A program made the position numbers and the translations under genes. Below, in pieces: positions 24,881 through 32,405 of a DNA stretch of 34,940 nucleotides. The stretch's first letter is position 1. Every line of letters starts with the position of its first letter. This stretch comes from Lentisphaerota bacterium (lineage in GTDB: Bacteria > Verrucomicrobiota > Lentisphaeria > Victivallales > Victivallaceae). The notes under the pieces are model-generated. The model saw only the letters and a list, made by a program, of their open reading frames with translations. It ran no database searches and was not told the DNA's origin. The stretch is taken from positions 1 to 34,940 of the forward strand of contig SUWL01000025.1 in assembly GCA_015061495.1 (NCBI GenBank), written 5' to 3'.

Positions 24881-25253
24881 CAAACGTTAGCAGACTGCGG
24901 TGCCCGCCTCAAATGGTCTGCGGCATACCATATTCAAGCAAACGGTTGCAGGACAAATGGTGGCGAGGATTTATCCCGCCACAAGGGGGCACGGGGGAAC
25001 TTTCCCCCCCGGTGGCATCCAGAGGCGTGGGTGCGGTGTTATTGCAAACTGGCGTTTTGTACGGATGGGTACGGATAGTTACGGAGAAATCGGACGTGTG
25101 GCGTAAAGTGCGCGTGTAAAACGTTAGCAGACTGCTGTTACCACATCGAATAGTCTGTAAATATAAAGTACGCGTACAAACGTTTGCAGGACGAATTAGA
25201 GGTGGCGAGGATTTATCCCGCCACAAGGGGGTTCCGGGGGAATTTTCCCCCGG
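24881..25253. repeat. Two direct copies of a two-hairpin element
   Basis: Each copy starts with AACGTTAGCAGACTGC (24883 and 25120) and, after a variable stretch with ACG(G/T)TTGCAGGAC, reaches a core about 242 bp from its twin. The core is a stem-loop of GTGGCG A GGAT TT ATCC CGCCAC (24960-24982 and 25202-25224), identical in both copies, followed by a G-run/C-run hairpin (24992-25011 and 25234-25253; in copy 2 CCGGGGGAA pairs perfectly with TTCCCCCGG). The hairpins are kept while the flanks differ. This resembles REP-like extragenic palindromes; no transposase is nearby. Confidence 0.75.
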
Positions 25254-25264
25254 GTGCGGCAACC

Positions 25265-25328
25265 GCGTTCACAATCCAAGATCCCGACTGCCGATATAAA
25301 AATCGGCAGCGGGTCTGATTGTGAACGC
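25265..25328. repeat. 64-bp long inverted repeat
   Basis: A 12-bp perfect outer stem (GCGTTCACAATC pairing with GATTGTGAACGC) encloses an 8-bp inner stem (CTGCCGAT/ATCGGCAG) with a 6-nt loop and an imperfect CCCG/CGGG joint. It has no T tail on either strand, so it is not an ordinary terminator. It directly follows the second copy of the two-hairpin element. Confidence 0.8.
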
Positions 25329-25410
25329 ATGATTGAGCCGGAAGCCAGCCCCGCCGGGAAACGCGCTAACCACCCGAATAAGTCCCGCCTTGGCGGGCGC
25401 CGTAGGGGGT

Positions 25411-25440
25411 GCAGGGGGCGGCGGCGTGAGCGCCCCCTGC
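25411..25440. repeat. GC-rich inverted repeat
   Basis: GCAGGGGGCG (25411-25420) and CGCCCCCTGC (25431-25440) form a perfect 10-bp stem with a 10-nt loop. A smaller CCCGCC-TT-GGCGGG palindrome lies just upstream (25384-25397). No T run follows on either side. Confidence 0.75.
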
Positions 25441-25477
25441 AAAAGAAACGCCGGGAATGCATACGGACGGGACAGCC

Positions 25478-25509
25478 AAAAAAAACAGCCAGCCGAATTC
25501 GGCTGGCTG
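25478..25509 (-). terminator. Intrinsic terminator of tRNA-Arg
   Basis: A perfect palindrome with arms CAGCCAGCCGAA and TTCGGCTGGCTG (25486-25509), followed on the minus strand by eight T residues (25485-25478), lies 9 nt beyond the tRNA 3' end. Confidence 0.9.
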
Positions 25510-25518
25510 ATTATTTTT

Positions 25519-25594
<76 letters not shown>

Positions 25595-25667
25595 AAAAAA
25601 TCACTGTTATATAATATGTCCCCAAAAGTTGAATTTTTCAAGTCGTACAACGAGGAAACCCCCCCAT

Positions 25668-26459
25668 TTACTGAACTTTTTGCTGTTGCGGGACAATTAA
25701 TTCCGGTTTGGGTTGTATTTCCAGGAGTTTGGCGTTATTAAACGCCGATTCCGGGATATCTTTGCCGCTGAAGTGTGAAACGATCAGCACGATGATCAGC
25801 ACCAGTACTCCGATGATGATCATTGCGGCTGCTGAAATCAGGATCAGCTGCAGCCGGGCGAGAGTTTTAGTATTCGGCGGATCGTCATCGCGCTGGACAG
25901 AATCAGAGAGTTTTTCTGCTTCCGGTAATTCGTATGGGATATTGCGCCACGGTTTGACCAGTTGATTTTCTTCATCTTCCGGGATGTCGTACAATTCGCA
26001 AAGTCTCCGGAGGTATGCCAATACGTAGACCGGCTGCGGGAGCTGATTATAATCGGCATCTTCCAGAGCCACGAGATAGTGTGCTCTGATCTGGGTAGCC
26101 TGTTCCACATCCTGCGGCGACAAACCGGCGGTGGTACGGGCGGCTTTGAGGATGCGTGACACTTCCCGTTTATCCTCTTCGGAGAACTCCTCTGCTTTGC
26201 GTCTCCGGTGGAGGAAGTGTGGGTTGCCTTTCAATGCCGGCAGGATTTTTTCTTTAGCAGTGGTTTGCTGTTCCGTGTATTTCGGCAAAGTGGGCGGTTT
26301 GATCCACGGCCGTTTGGGAGCTGCCGGTGTTTCCGGCGTGCTTTCCGGAGCTGCCGCCGTTTTTGCCGGGGCATCTGCCGTTGCCGGAGTGGGGGAAAAA
26401 AGATCGTCTTCCCGTTCCGGATCGGTCTGCGAATTCATCTCTGTTCCGAAATCAAGCAT
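25668..26459 (-). CDS. RodZ-like helix-turn-helix membrane protein
   Basis: RodZ links the MreB cytoskeleton to the cell-wall elongation machinery. The 263-residue protein has a Pro/Ala-rich N-terminal extension (about 15-60), a HTH_25 domain (about 95-160, SRILKAARTTAGLSPQDVEQ, ALEDADYNQLP, YLRRLCELYDIPEDE), an acidic linker, and one transmembrane helix near 213-235 (LILISAAAMIIIGVLVLIIV). The periplasmic tail is only about 25 residues, much shorter than in E. coli RodZ, so the beta domain (DUF4115) is missing. It follows ftsK by 14 nt on the same strand. The assignment rests on the HTH type and single membrane anchor and is probable rather than certain. Confidence 0.75.
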   Translation of the reverse strand: MLDFGTEMNSQTDPEREDDLFSPTPATADAPAKTAAAPESTPETPAAPKRPWIKPPTLPKYTEQQTTAKEKILPALKGNPHFLHRRRKAEEFSEEDKREVSRILKAARTTAGLSPQDVEQATQIRAHYLVALEDADYNQLPQPVYVLAYLRRLCELYDIPEDEENQLVKPWRNIPYELPEAEKLSDSVQRDDDPPNTKTLARLQLILISAAAMIIIGVLVLIIVLIVSHFSGKDIPESAFNNAKLLEIQPKPELIVPQQQKVQ

Positions 26460-26473
26460 GTTTTTACCCTTTT

Positions 26474-29071
26474 TTAACCTATATCAATTCCATCAAAAAT
26501 CAAAATATCACGTTTATTGCCGCTGCCTGACGGCGGGCCGACGATGCCGCGTTCTTCAAAAAGATCCATAATTTCGGCGGCACGGTTGTAGCCGATTTTC
26601 AATCTGCGCTGCAGATAACTGGTGCTGGCTTTGCGGTCGAGGATCACGACTTCCAAAGCTCTGCGGATGGTATCATCGTCCCCCGGGTGCATATATTTTT
26701 TGACCAGCGGAGCGATATCGGCGCGGTCTTCAGGGTCGATTTTTTCCATATCTTCATCGATTTCCTCATCGGAATCGTCACTTTCAGCGAGGACGGTATC
26801 GTTGAAACGCTGCGGAGCCTGATCGGAAACAAATTTGACCACGGTTTTGATGTCGTCATCTTTGACCCATGCGCCCTGAACCCGTTCGATTTCCATACTT
26901 GAACTGGTCATGACCAGCATATCGCCCATGCCGAGGAGTTTTTCGGCGCCCGGGGTATCCAGCACCACGCGGCTGTCCACCAGCGAACGAACCTGGAAAC
27001 AGAGACGGGTGGGCAAATTGGCTTTGATCACGCCTGTGATGATATTGGTACTGGGGCGCTGGGTGGCGACGATGATATGGATACCGGCGGCACGGCCTTT
27101 CTGGGCGATACGGGTGATATTGGTTTCCACATCTTTTTTTGCTTCAGTCATCATCAGATCTGCCAGCTCATCCAGGATGATCACCAGCAGCGGCATTTTG
27201 GCGGGAATCGGGTTGCCTTCGTGGTCGAATTCCGGTTCGGCGGGGCGGGGGCGGTTGTTGAATTCAGAAAGTTTTTTAACGCCGACTTTGGCAAGGACAT
27301 GGTAACGCCGATCCATTTCATTTGCCGCCCAGCGCAGGGCGATGGGGACTTTTGCCGAATCGTTGATAATGGGGGTCAGCAGATGCGGAAGGGTTTTATA
27401 GGCATCGAATTCCACAATTTTTGGATCGACCATGATCAGGCGCAACTCATCGGGTCTGAAGCGGAAAAGCAAACTGGTGATGATCGAGTTTGAACATACA
27501 CTTTTACCGGTACCCGTAGCACCTGCGACCAGCATGTGCGGTGCTTTGGCGAGGTCGAGGATGACCGGTTTGCCGGAAACATTTTTCCCCAGAGCGATGG
27601 GAATTTCGGCTTTGCCGTTTTTCCACTCGCTGCTCTCCATGACCGAACGCATGAAAACGGCTTCGGGTTTGCTGTTGGACACTTCCACGCCCACGACCGA
27701 CCGTCCGGGGATCGGAGCGAGTACGCGGATGCTGGTTGCTGCCAGAACCATACGGATATTGTCCTGGATCTGTTCGACTTTTTTGACGCTGATTCCCGGA
27801 TCGAGGGTGATTTCATAACGGGTCACCCGGGGGCCGGAAACATGGCCGGAAACGTGTCCGGCAATGGAGAAGTCATCCAGAGTCTGCTGGATTTTGCTTT
27901 TGGCAAGTTCAATGGCATCGTTGCTTTCGCCGATGATATTGGTTCCTTGTGCGAGCATGGTGATTGGCGGCAGGGTAAATTCGCCGTATTCTCCCTCAAG
28001 TTTTTCTCCGTTCTGAACGACATGTTTGCCCACATCGGGGGTTTCCGATATTGCCGGAGCAGCCGGAGCGGCTGCTGCCGGAGAAAATGCCGGCCGGGGA
28101 ACCGGCGGTTCCGGCTCGGGATCGTCATTGACAAATGGCAGATCTTCGGGGGAGGTGGTGTCATTTTCATCCAATTCGCCGTTTTCCAAAGCCTCAAGGA
28201 GTGAATCCATCCGGGATTTGGGAGTGGATGCAGAAGTTTTTTTGCCGTTTTTCCTGCCGACAGTCTGAACCGGCAGCGGCTCGACCGGAGCGGGCGCCGC
28301 CGGAGGTACTGCCGCCGGAGTATCCGGTTCATCCTCTTCCTCCTCATCCGGTTCATCATTCATGGCTTCGGCGGCGTCTCTGATTTTGGCGGCACGCTTC
28401 TCCAGCCAGGTCTGCAGCACGGAAATTGCACCGGAACCGGTGGCGACAGCTTCCGGAGCCACCCCGCGCAGCAGCCGGTGCCAGTCGTAAATATAATTCA
28501 TGATAACTCCGGTGATCAGCAGAAACCAGCCGATCACCGCTGTACCGACACTGCCGATCAGACTGCGAATACATCCGGAAGTCCACAATGGATCGCAGGC
28601 AGGTCCGGCAAAAAACTGTCCGATCAGCCCCCCGGAAAGAGCCTTGAGCGGCTGACTTTTGTCGCCCAGTCCCAAATTGTGGGTGATCTGTGAAAATGGT
28701 TCCGGATTCATTGCGAGCAGCAGCATGGAACCAGCCATCATCAGAGTTGTTGCCGTGATAAAAGTGCGGAAAGTTCCCGGATTCGGAAAGAGCCGGCGGA
28801 TGGAACGCAGCAGCAGTACTACCACCAGCACATATCCGGCAATGCCGCTGGCAAGCAGCAGGACCAGACTGAACCATGCTCCGGATGAACCGATCCAGTT
28901 CCGCAGCGGAGCAGAAACACCGCCGCGCAGAACATCCCAATCCTGCGGCGAATGGGAGATCATCGCCAGCAGAGCCAGCAATATCAGTGCGCAGAAAAAG
29001 ACATCTCTGATCCTGATGTGGTGTTCCGCATTGCCGGAATCAGTTCTATTTTTACCTGATTTTACTGCCAT
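26474..29071 (-). CDS. ftsK: DNA translocase FtsK
   Basis: FtsK pumps chromosomal DNA at the division septum and helps resolve dimers. From the ATG at 29071 the product has 865 residues: four N-terminal membrane helices (within about 15-210), a Pro/Ala/acidic linker (about 235-370), the alpha/beta RecA-like motor with Walker A GATGTGKS near 517-524 and Walker B VIILDELADLM, and the C-terminal winged-helix gamma domain (about 790-865, ASTSYLQRRLKIGYNRAAEIM). The start is fixed by AGGAA 7 nt upstream; the in-frame ATG at 29125 falls inside the promoter. Shorter than E. coli FtsK (1329 residues) because of a short linker. Followed by the RodZ-like gene, giving a division and shape pair. Confidence 0.95.
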   Translation of the reverse strand: MAVKSGKNRTDSGNAEHHIRIRDVFFCALILLALLAMISHSPQDWDVLRGGVSAPLRNWIGSSGAWFSLVLLLASGIAGYVLVVVLLLRSIRRLFPNPGTFRTFITATTLMMAGSMLLLAMNPEPFSQITHNLGLGDKSQPLKALSGGLIGQFFAGPACDPLWTSGCIRSLIGSVGTAVIGWFLLITGVIMNYIYDWHRLLRGVAPEAVATGSGAISVLQTWLEKRAAKIRDAAEAMNDEPDEEEEDEPDTPAAVPPAAPAPVEPLPVQTVGRKNGKKTSASTPKSRMDSLLEALENGELDENDTTSPEDLPFVNDDPEPEPPVPRPAFSPAAAAPAAPAISETPDVGKHVVQNGEKLEGEYGEFTLPPITMLAQGTNIIGESNDAIELAKSKIQQTLDDFSIAGHVSGHVSGPRVTRYEITLDPGISVKKVEQIQDNIRMVLAATSIRVLAPIPGRSVVGVEVSNSKPEAVFMRSVMESSEWKNGKAEIPIALGKNVSGKPVILDLAKAPHMLVAGATGTGKSVCSNSIITSLLFRFRPDELRLIMVDPKIVEFDAYKTLPHLLTPIINDSAKVPIALRWAANEMDRRYHVLAKVGVKKLSEFNNRPRPAEPEFDHEGNPIPAKMPLLVIILDELADLMMTEAKKDVETNITRIAQKGRAAGIHIIVATQRPSTNIITGVIKANLPTRLCFQVRSLVDSRVVLDTPGAEKLLGMGDMLVMTSSSMEIERVQGAWVKDDDIKTVVKFVSDQAPQRFNDTVLAESDDSDEEIDEDMEKIDPEDRADIAPLVKKYMHPGDDDTIRRALEVVILDRKASTSYLQRRLKIGYNRAAEIMDLFEERGIVGPPSGSGNKRDILIFDGIDIG

Positions 29072-29110
29072 TACAGCTTCCTTTGCCGATAAGTTACTAT
29101 GCTTCGCATA

Positions 29111-29139
29111 AATATAATACCGCATGCGCGCGATTGCAA
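29111..29139 (-). promoter_or_regulatory. Promoter for ftsK-rodZ
   Basis: On the minus strand TTGCAA (29139-29134) and TATATT (29116-29111) are separated by exactly 17 bp. It overlaps the upstream in-frame ATG at 29125 and so supports translation from 29071. Confidence 0.7.
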
Positions 29140-29210
29140 GGGAAAAAAGGATAAATTTTTCCGGTTAAAGGAAATTTTTTATGGAGATCGTCTGTTTGTC
29201 CGGAAAAACC

Positions 29211-29239
29211 TTGACATTGTACTGCAAACGGGATATATT
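29211..29239 (+). promoter_or_regulatory. Promoter for the creatininase family gene
   Basis: TTGACA (29211-29216) and TATATT (29234-29239) are separated by 17 bp. The leader of about 55 nt contains a small TCCGG/CCGGA hairpin and a strong AAGGAG ribosome binding site (29287-29292). Confidence 0.8.
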
Positions 29240-29300
29240 ACACACTGTACACTGAAAATCCGGTTTATCCGGAAATCTAATTTTAAAAGGAGATTTTTTC

Positions 29301-30152
29301 ATGAAACACTATCGTATGCAGGACTTGACTGTCAGAGAACTGCAGGAGTACCTGAAAACCAATCAGACGATCATTCTGCCCTACGCTTTGAGTGAACAGC
29401 ACGGTTTCCATCTGCCGCTGGACACCGATATCCGCAACGCGGAATTCTGTTCCAAAGCGCTGGCGGAAAAACTGGGCTGCATCACCGCGCCGGTATTGAA
29501 TTACACCTTTTCCGGCGGTATGCTTGCCGGTACGATCAATGTGAAACCCAATACCTTCTCCAACCTGGTCGGTGAAATCGTGGAATCTCTGGTGCTTCAG
29601 GGATTCAAAAACATCATCATCCTGCCCGGTCACGGCGGCAGCGAGAGTCTGCTTCACCTGAAAGAATCCCTGCGGATCTTGAAGTGGCTCAATCCGGCGC
29701 TGAAAGATACTTTGATCCTGCTGACCCAGATCTGGGACTTCTCTCCCACCTGGACAAATCTTTTCGATACCAAAGACTACCACGCTTCTGATGCGGAAAC
29801 TTCTCTGCTTTTGCACTGGTGTCCGGAAGTCGTCCGTCCGGAAGTGGTCATGGATGATGCAGAGGTCGCTGAACGCCTCCGCCAGGATCCGGACAGTTAC
29901 CAGTTGCGTGAATCTTTTACCGAGTTGAAACAGGAGGTCGTCCAGACCAGCCAGCGTGCCGATGTCAAAGTCGGTGTTATGGGCTATCCGGAACGCGCCT
30001 GCGCCGAAACCGGCCGCAAGATCGAAGAGGAATTCCTCGCCAACGCCGTTCCCGCCATCCAACAGGCGATCGCCGATGCTGATGAAGCGCGCAAAAGCGG
30101 CAAACGCATTGTCCATGCCGATAATGTGAAAATGAAGATCCGTGCGGTCTGA
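29301..30152 (+). CDS. Creatininase family amidohydrolase
   Basis: The 283-residue protein belongs to the creatininase family (PF02633), metal-dependent amidohydrolases that include creatininase and enzymes of riboflavin/F420 or mycofactocin pathways. The metal-binding set is visible: Glu32, His34 and Asp41/Asp43 in SEQHGFHLPLDTD, and His111 and Glu115 in PGHGGSE. Substrate is not predictable from the sequence. Probably cytoplasmic (no signal peptide). It is a single-gene transcription unit with a strong promoter, AAGGAG 8 nt before the ATG and an intrinsic terminator just after the stop. Confidence 0.85.
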   Translation: MKHYRMQDLTVRELQEYLKTNQTIILPYALSEQHGFHLPLDTDIRNAEFCSKALAEKLGCITAPVLNYTFSGGMLAGTINVKPNTFSNLVGEIVESLVLQGFKNIIILPGHGGSESLLHLKESLRILKWLNPALKDTLILLTQIWDFSPTWTNLFDTKDYHASDAETSLLLHWCPEVVRPEVVMDDAEVAERLRQDPDSYQLRESFTELKQEVVQTSQRADVKVGVMGYPERACAETGRKIEEEFLANAVPAIQQAIADADEARKSGKRIVHADNVKMKIRAV

Positions 30153-30170
30153 ACCACGGCTATCCGGATT

Positions 30171-30206
30171 ACGGGCAGAGCAGTGATTTGCTGTTCTGCC
30201 CGTTTT
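30171..30206 (+). terminator. Intrinsic terminator of the creatininase family gene
   Basis: ACGGGCAGA (30171-30179) pairs perfectly with TCTGCCCGT, with an inner GCAG/CTGT extension and 7-nt loop, followed by TTTTG. It lies 18 nt after the stop codon. Confidence 0.8.
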
Positions 30207-30245
30207 GTGTTTCAGCAGTTGTTTTGGACAATTACCTTTGATAAC

Positions 30246-31538
30246 TTAATTTTTCTTCAGTCTGGCACTTAAACGAACCGAGCAGAAATCCGGACCGCAC
30301 ATCGTGCAGAATTCACTGCCGTGAGTGTCCGGCAGCGGCGTTGATACTGCCAGTGCCGCCTGACGGTAAGCCCGGGGGCGTTCCGGTTCAATGGCGCAGG
30401 AAAATTGTTTTTCCCAGTCAAAAACCGCTCTGGCATCACTGATTTGATTATCTCTGTCCTGCGCATGTGGGCGATGCAGTGCCACATCTGCGGCATGGGC
30501 GGCGATCTTGAATGCGGTCAAGCCCCGTGCCACATCGTCACTGTCCGGTAAGCCGATGTGTTCTTTAGGAGTGACGTAACAGAGCATTGCCGCTCCGTAA
30601 AAAGCCCCCATCATGCCGCCCATTGCCGCTGTCAGGTGATCGTAACCCGGCGCACAATCCACCACCACCGGGCCGAGGATATAAAAGGGGGCATCATCAC
30701 AAATTTCCCGTTCTTTAAGCATATTCATTTCGATTTGATCCAACGGTATATGTCCGGGGCCTTCGACCATTGCCTGCACTCCGGCGTTGCGGCAGCGGGA
30801 AACCAGTTCTCCGAGGATCTCAAGTTCAGCGAACTGTGCTTCATCCGAAGCATCCGCCAGACATCCGGGGCGCAGCCCGTCACCCAGCGACAAAGTCACA
30901 TCATATTGACGGCAGATTTCCAGAATGGCATCGAAGTTTTCATAGAAAGGGTTTTCCCGGTCATTATCTTTCATCCAGGCGGCGATCAAAGCTCCGCCCC
31001 GGCTGACGATGCCAAGTTTCCGTTTCAAGGCAGCCGGCAGATGTTTTTTCAGCAATCCGGCGTGGATCGTCATGTAGTCCACCCCCTGTTCCGCCTGTTC
31101 CCGGATGACTTGCAGCAGGATATCCCCGCCGATATTGGCGGCTCCGGCACGGGCGACGATCTCATAAACCGGAACAGTTCCCAGCGGGATAGTGGATTTT
31201 TCGATGATCGCCCGCCGGATGACGGTGATATTGCCGCCGGTACTTAAATCCATCACGGTATCGGCACCGTATTTGCAGGCGACGGCAAGTTTGGCGAGTT
31301 CGCCGGAACAATCTGAAGTAAGGGCGCTGTTGCCGATATTGGCATTGATTTTAGTGCGGAGAGTTCTGCCGATGCCGCAGGGGATCAGGTTGCGGTGGTT
31401 GATATTTCCCGGGATGACGATTTTGCCGGCGGCGACTTGGGCGCGGATGAATTCCGGAGTGAGAAATTCGCTCTCTGCAACCTTGTACATTTCCGGAGTG
31501 ATGATGCCCTGACGGGCGGCGAGCAGTTGTGTTGACAT
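30246..31538 (-). CDS. thiC: Phosphomethylpyrimidine synthase (ThiC)
   Basis: ThiC is a radical-SAM enzyme that rearranges aminoimidazole ribotide into HMP-phosphate, the pyrimidine half of thiamine. The 430-residue protein matches the short bacterial form without the N-terminal extension of E. coli ThiC. The C-terminal cluster motif CTMCGPDFC is present (Cys411, Cys414, Cys419), as are PGNINHRNLIPCGIG, NANIGNSA, VEGPGHIPLDQIEMN and DCAPGYDHLT. Cytoplasmic. The ATG at 31538 has a perfect AAAGGAGGT 5 nt upstream. A TPP riboswitch and promoter precede it, so expression should fall when thiamine pyrophosphate is abundant. No other thi gene is in the window. Confidence 0.96.
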   Translation of the reverse strand: MSTQLLAARQGIITPEMYKVAESEFLTPEFIRAQVAAGKIVIPGNINHRNLIPCGIGRTLRTKINANIGNSALTSDCSGELAKLAVACKYGADTVMDLSTGGNITVIRRAIIEKSTIPLGTVPVYEIVARAGAANIGGDILLQVIREQAEQGVDYMTIHAGLLKKHLPAALKRKLGIVSRGGALIAAWMKDNDRENPFYENFDAILEICRQYDVTLSLGDGLRPGCLADASDEAQFAELEILGELVSRCRNAGVQAMVEGPGHIPLDQIEMNMLKEREICDDAPFYILGPVVVDCAPGYDHLTAAMGGMMGAFYGAAMLCYVTPKEHIGLPDSDDVARGLTAFKIAAHAADVALHRPHAQDRDNQISDARAVFDWEKQFSCAIEPERPRAYRQAALAVSTPLPDTHGSEFCTMCGPDFCSVRLSARLKKN

Positions 31539-31543
31539 TTTTA

Positions 31544-31585
31544 ACCTCCTTTGTGAACAAGAGTTGAACCAAAAAAAAGGAGGAG
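31544..31585 (-). promoter_or_regulatory. thiC ribosome binding site with complementary anti-Shine-Dalgarno
   Basis: AAAGGAGG (31552-31545) is exactly complementary to CCTCCTTT (31584-31577) on the same transcript, with a 24-nt loop between. The pairing would hide the ribosome binding site. It sits between the TPP aptamer and the start codon and is the likely expression platform. The T run next to the anti-Shine-Dalgarno (31578-31571) could instead belong to a weak terminator, but the preceding stem is only 5 bp. Confidence 0.6.
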
Positions 31586-31625
31586 TTTCCGTCGGAAAAT
31601 CTCAATTGTTTCATTCCCGGCGACG

Positions 31626-31717
31626 GCACTTCCTACGGCTGCATTATCAGCGTCAGGTTCAAAAGGGTCAAAGCACAATACTGCTTTCTCTCAGCCGGCA
31701 CTTCCGGCTCCCCTGTC
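31626..31717 (-). promoter_or_regulatory. TPP riboswitch (thi box)
   Basis: Read on the minus strand, the conserved aptamer blocks appear in order: ACAGGGGAGCC, GGCTGAGAG, GACCCTTTTGAACCTGA, and GCTGATAATGCAGCCGTAGG. These are the standard thiamine pyrophosphate-binding core. It lies about 90 nt upstream of thiC and directly downstream of the promoter at 31733-31761. Confidence 0.95.
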
Positions 31718-31732
31718 CGTTATTTGCAGATT

Positions 31733-31761
31733 AATATAACATCTGCAACAAAAAAATGCAA
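31733..31761 (-). promoter_or_regulatory. Promoter for thiC
   Basis: On the minus strand TTGCAT (31761-31756) and TATATT (31738-31733) are 17 bp apart; the transcript would start at the edge of the TPP aptamer. It begins only 2 nt after the stop of the hemolysin III family gene. Confidence 0.7.
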
Positions 31762-31763
31762 TT

Positions 31764-32399
31764 TCAAGCGATGGTTAAAATGGAAAAAAATTGAAAAATT
31801 GCTCCAAGCAGCACGAAAACATGCCACAATGCATGGAAAAATTCTTTGCGGATAACATAGAATACCACTCCGCCGGTATAAGCGATGCCGCCGTAAAGCA
31901 GCAGCCGCAGACCATTGCCGGTCATGGAAGCAAGCAAATCTTTGGCAATGAATACACATGCCCAGCCCATGGCGACGTAGATCACTACTTCCAGCAGGTG
32001 AAATTTGTTGGCAAAGAAAATTTTGCCGAATATCCCCAGTAAGGTCAGAATGCATAAGGTTATCAGAACGACATAACCGGCAGTAGTTTTTACCGCTCCG
32101 GTTATCAGTGGCGCGTAAGTGCCGGTTATCAGCAGATAGATTGCCGAGTGGTCAAATTTACGGGCAAGCACCTTGCTCCACGCGGAGCGGCAGAGGTGAT
32201 AAAAGGATGATGCTCCGAACATCGCCAGAAATGCGAGCCAGTAAAAAATGATCCCGATCGTAAAAGGCAAACTGCCCCCGCGACATGCCAGTTTAAAAAG
32301 CGGAAATACCGCCCATACACCGAAAATTATCCCGGCAATGTGAGTTGCGGCATTGAGTTTTTCTTCTCTCGGGGTGTAAACTTTGATCTTTTCCGCCAT
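31764..32399 (-). CDS. Hemolysin III family membrane protein (PAQR-like)
   Basis: The 211-residue protein has about seven hydrophobic segments and the family signatures EEKLNAATHIAGI near the N-terminus, SSFYHLCRS, KFDHSAIYLLITGTYAP and HALWHVFVLLGA near the C-terminus. The His, Asp and Ser residues form the presumed metal site shared with adiponectin-receptor-type (PAQR) hydrolases. Despite the name, a haemolytic role is not implied; the family is linked to membrane lipid homeostasis. Inner membrane. It starts 6 nt after the fabH stop, so the two form an operon with a shared lipid theme. Confidence 0.88.
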   Translation of the reverse strand: MAEKIKVYTPREEKLNAATHIAGIIFGVWAVFPLFKLACRGGSLPFTIGIIFYWLAFLAMFGASSFYHLCRSAWSKVLARKFDHSAIYLLITGTYAPLITGAVKTTAGYVVLITLCILTLLGIFGKIFFANKFHLLEVVIYVAMGWACVFIAKDLLASMTGNGLRLLLYGGIAYTGGVVFYVIRKEFFHALWHVFVLLGAIFQFFSILTIA

Positions 32400-32405
32400 G
32401 AAGCA

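Larger units (their letters stand above)
24652..25477. other. Non-coding stretch with structured repeats
   Basis: Between the transporter gene and the tRNA-Arg terminator no credible protein gene is seen. Open frames across it run through hairpins and G/C runs and have no ribosome binding sites or recognisable products. The stretch holds one promoter (24736-24764), a duplicated two-hairpin element and two larger inverted repeats described separately. Confidence 0.7.

Noticed and set aside
24442-25119. Plus-strand open frame of 225 codons
   Set aside because: It begins antisense to the transporter gene and runs through the hairpin repeats; no ribosome binding site or protein family.
29072-29125. 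Upstream in-frame ATG of FtsK
   Set aside because: It lies within the predicted promoter, while the ATG at 29071 has AGGAA at good spacing.
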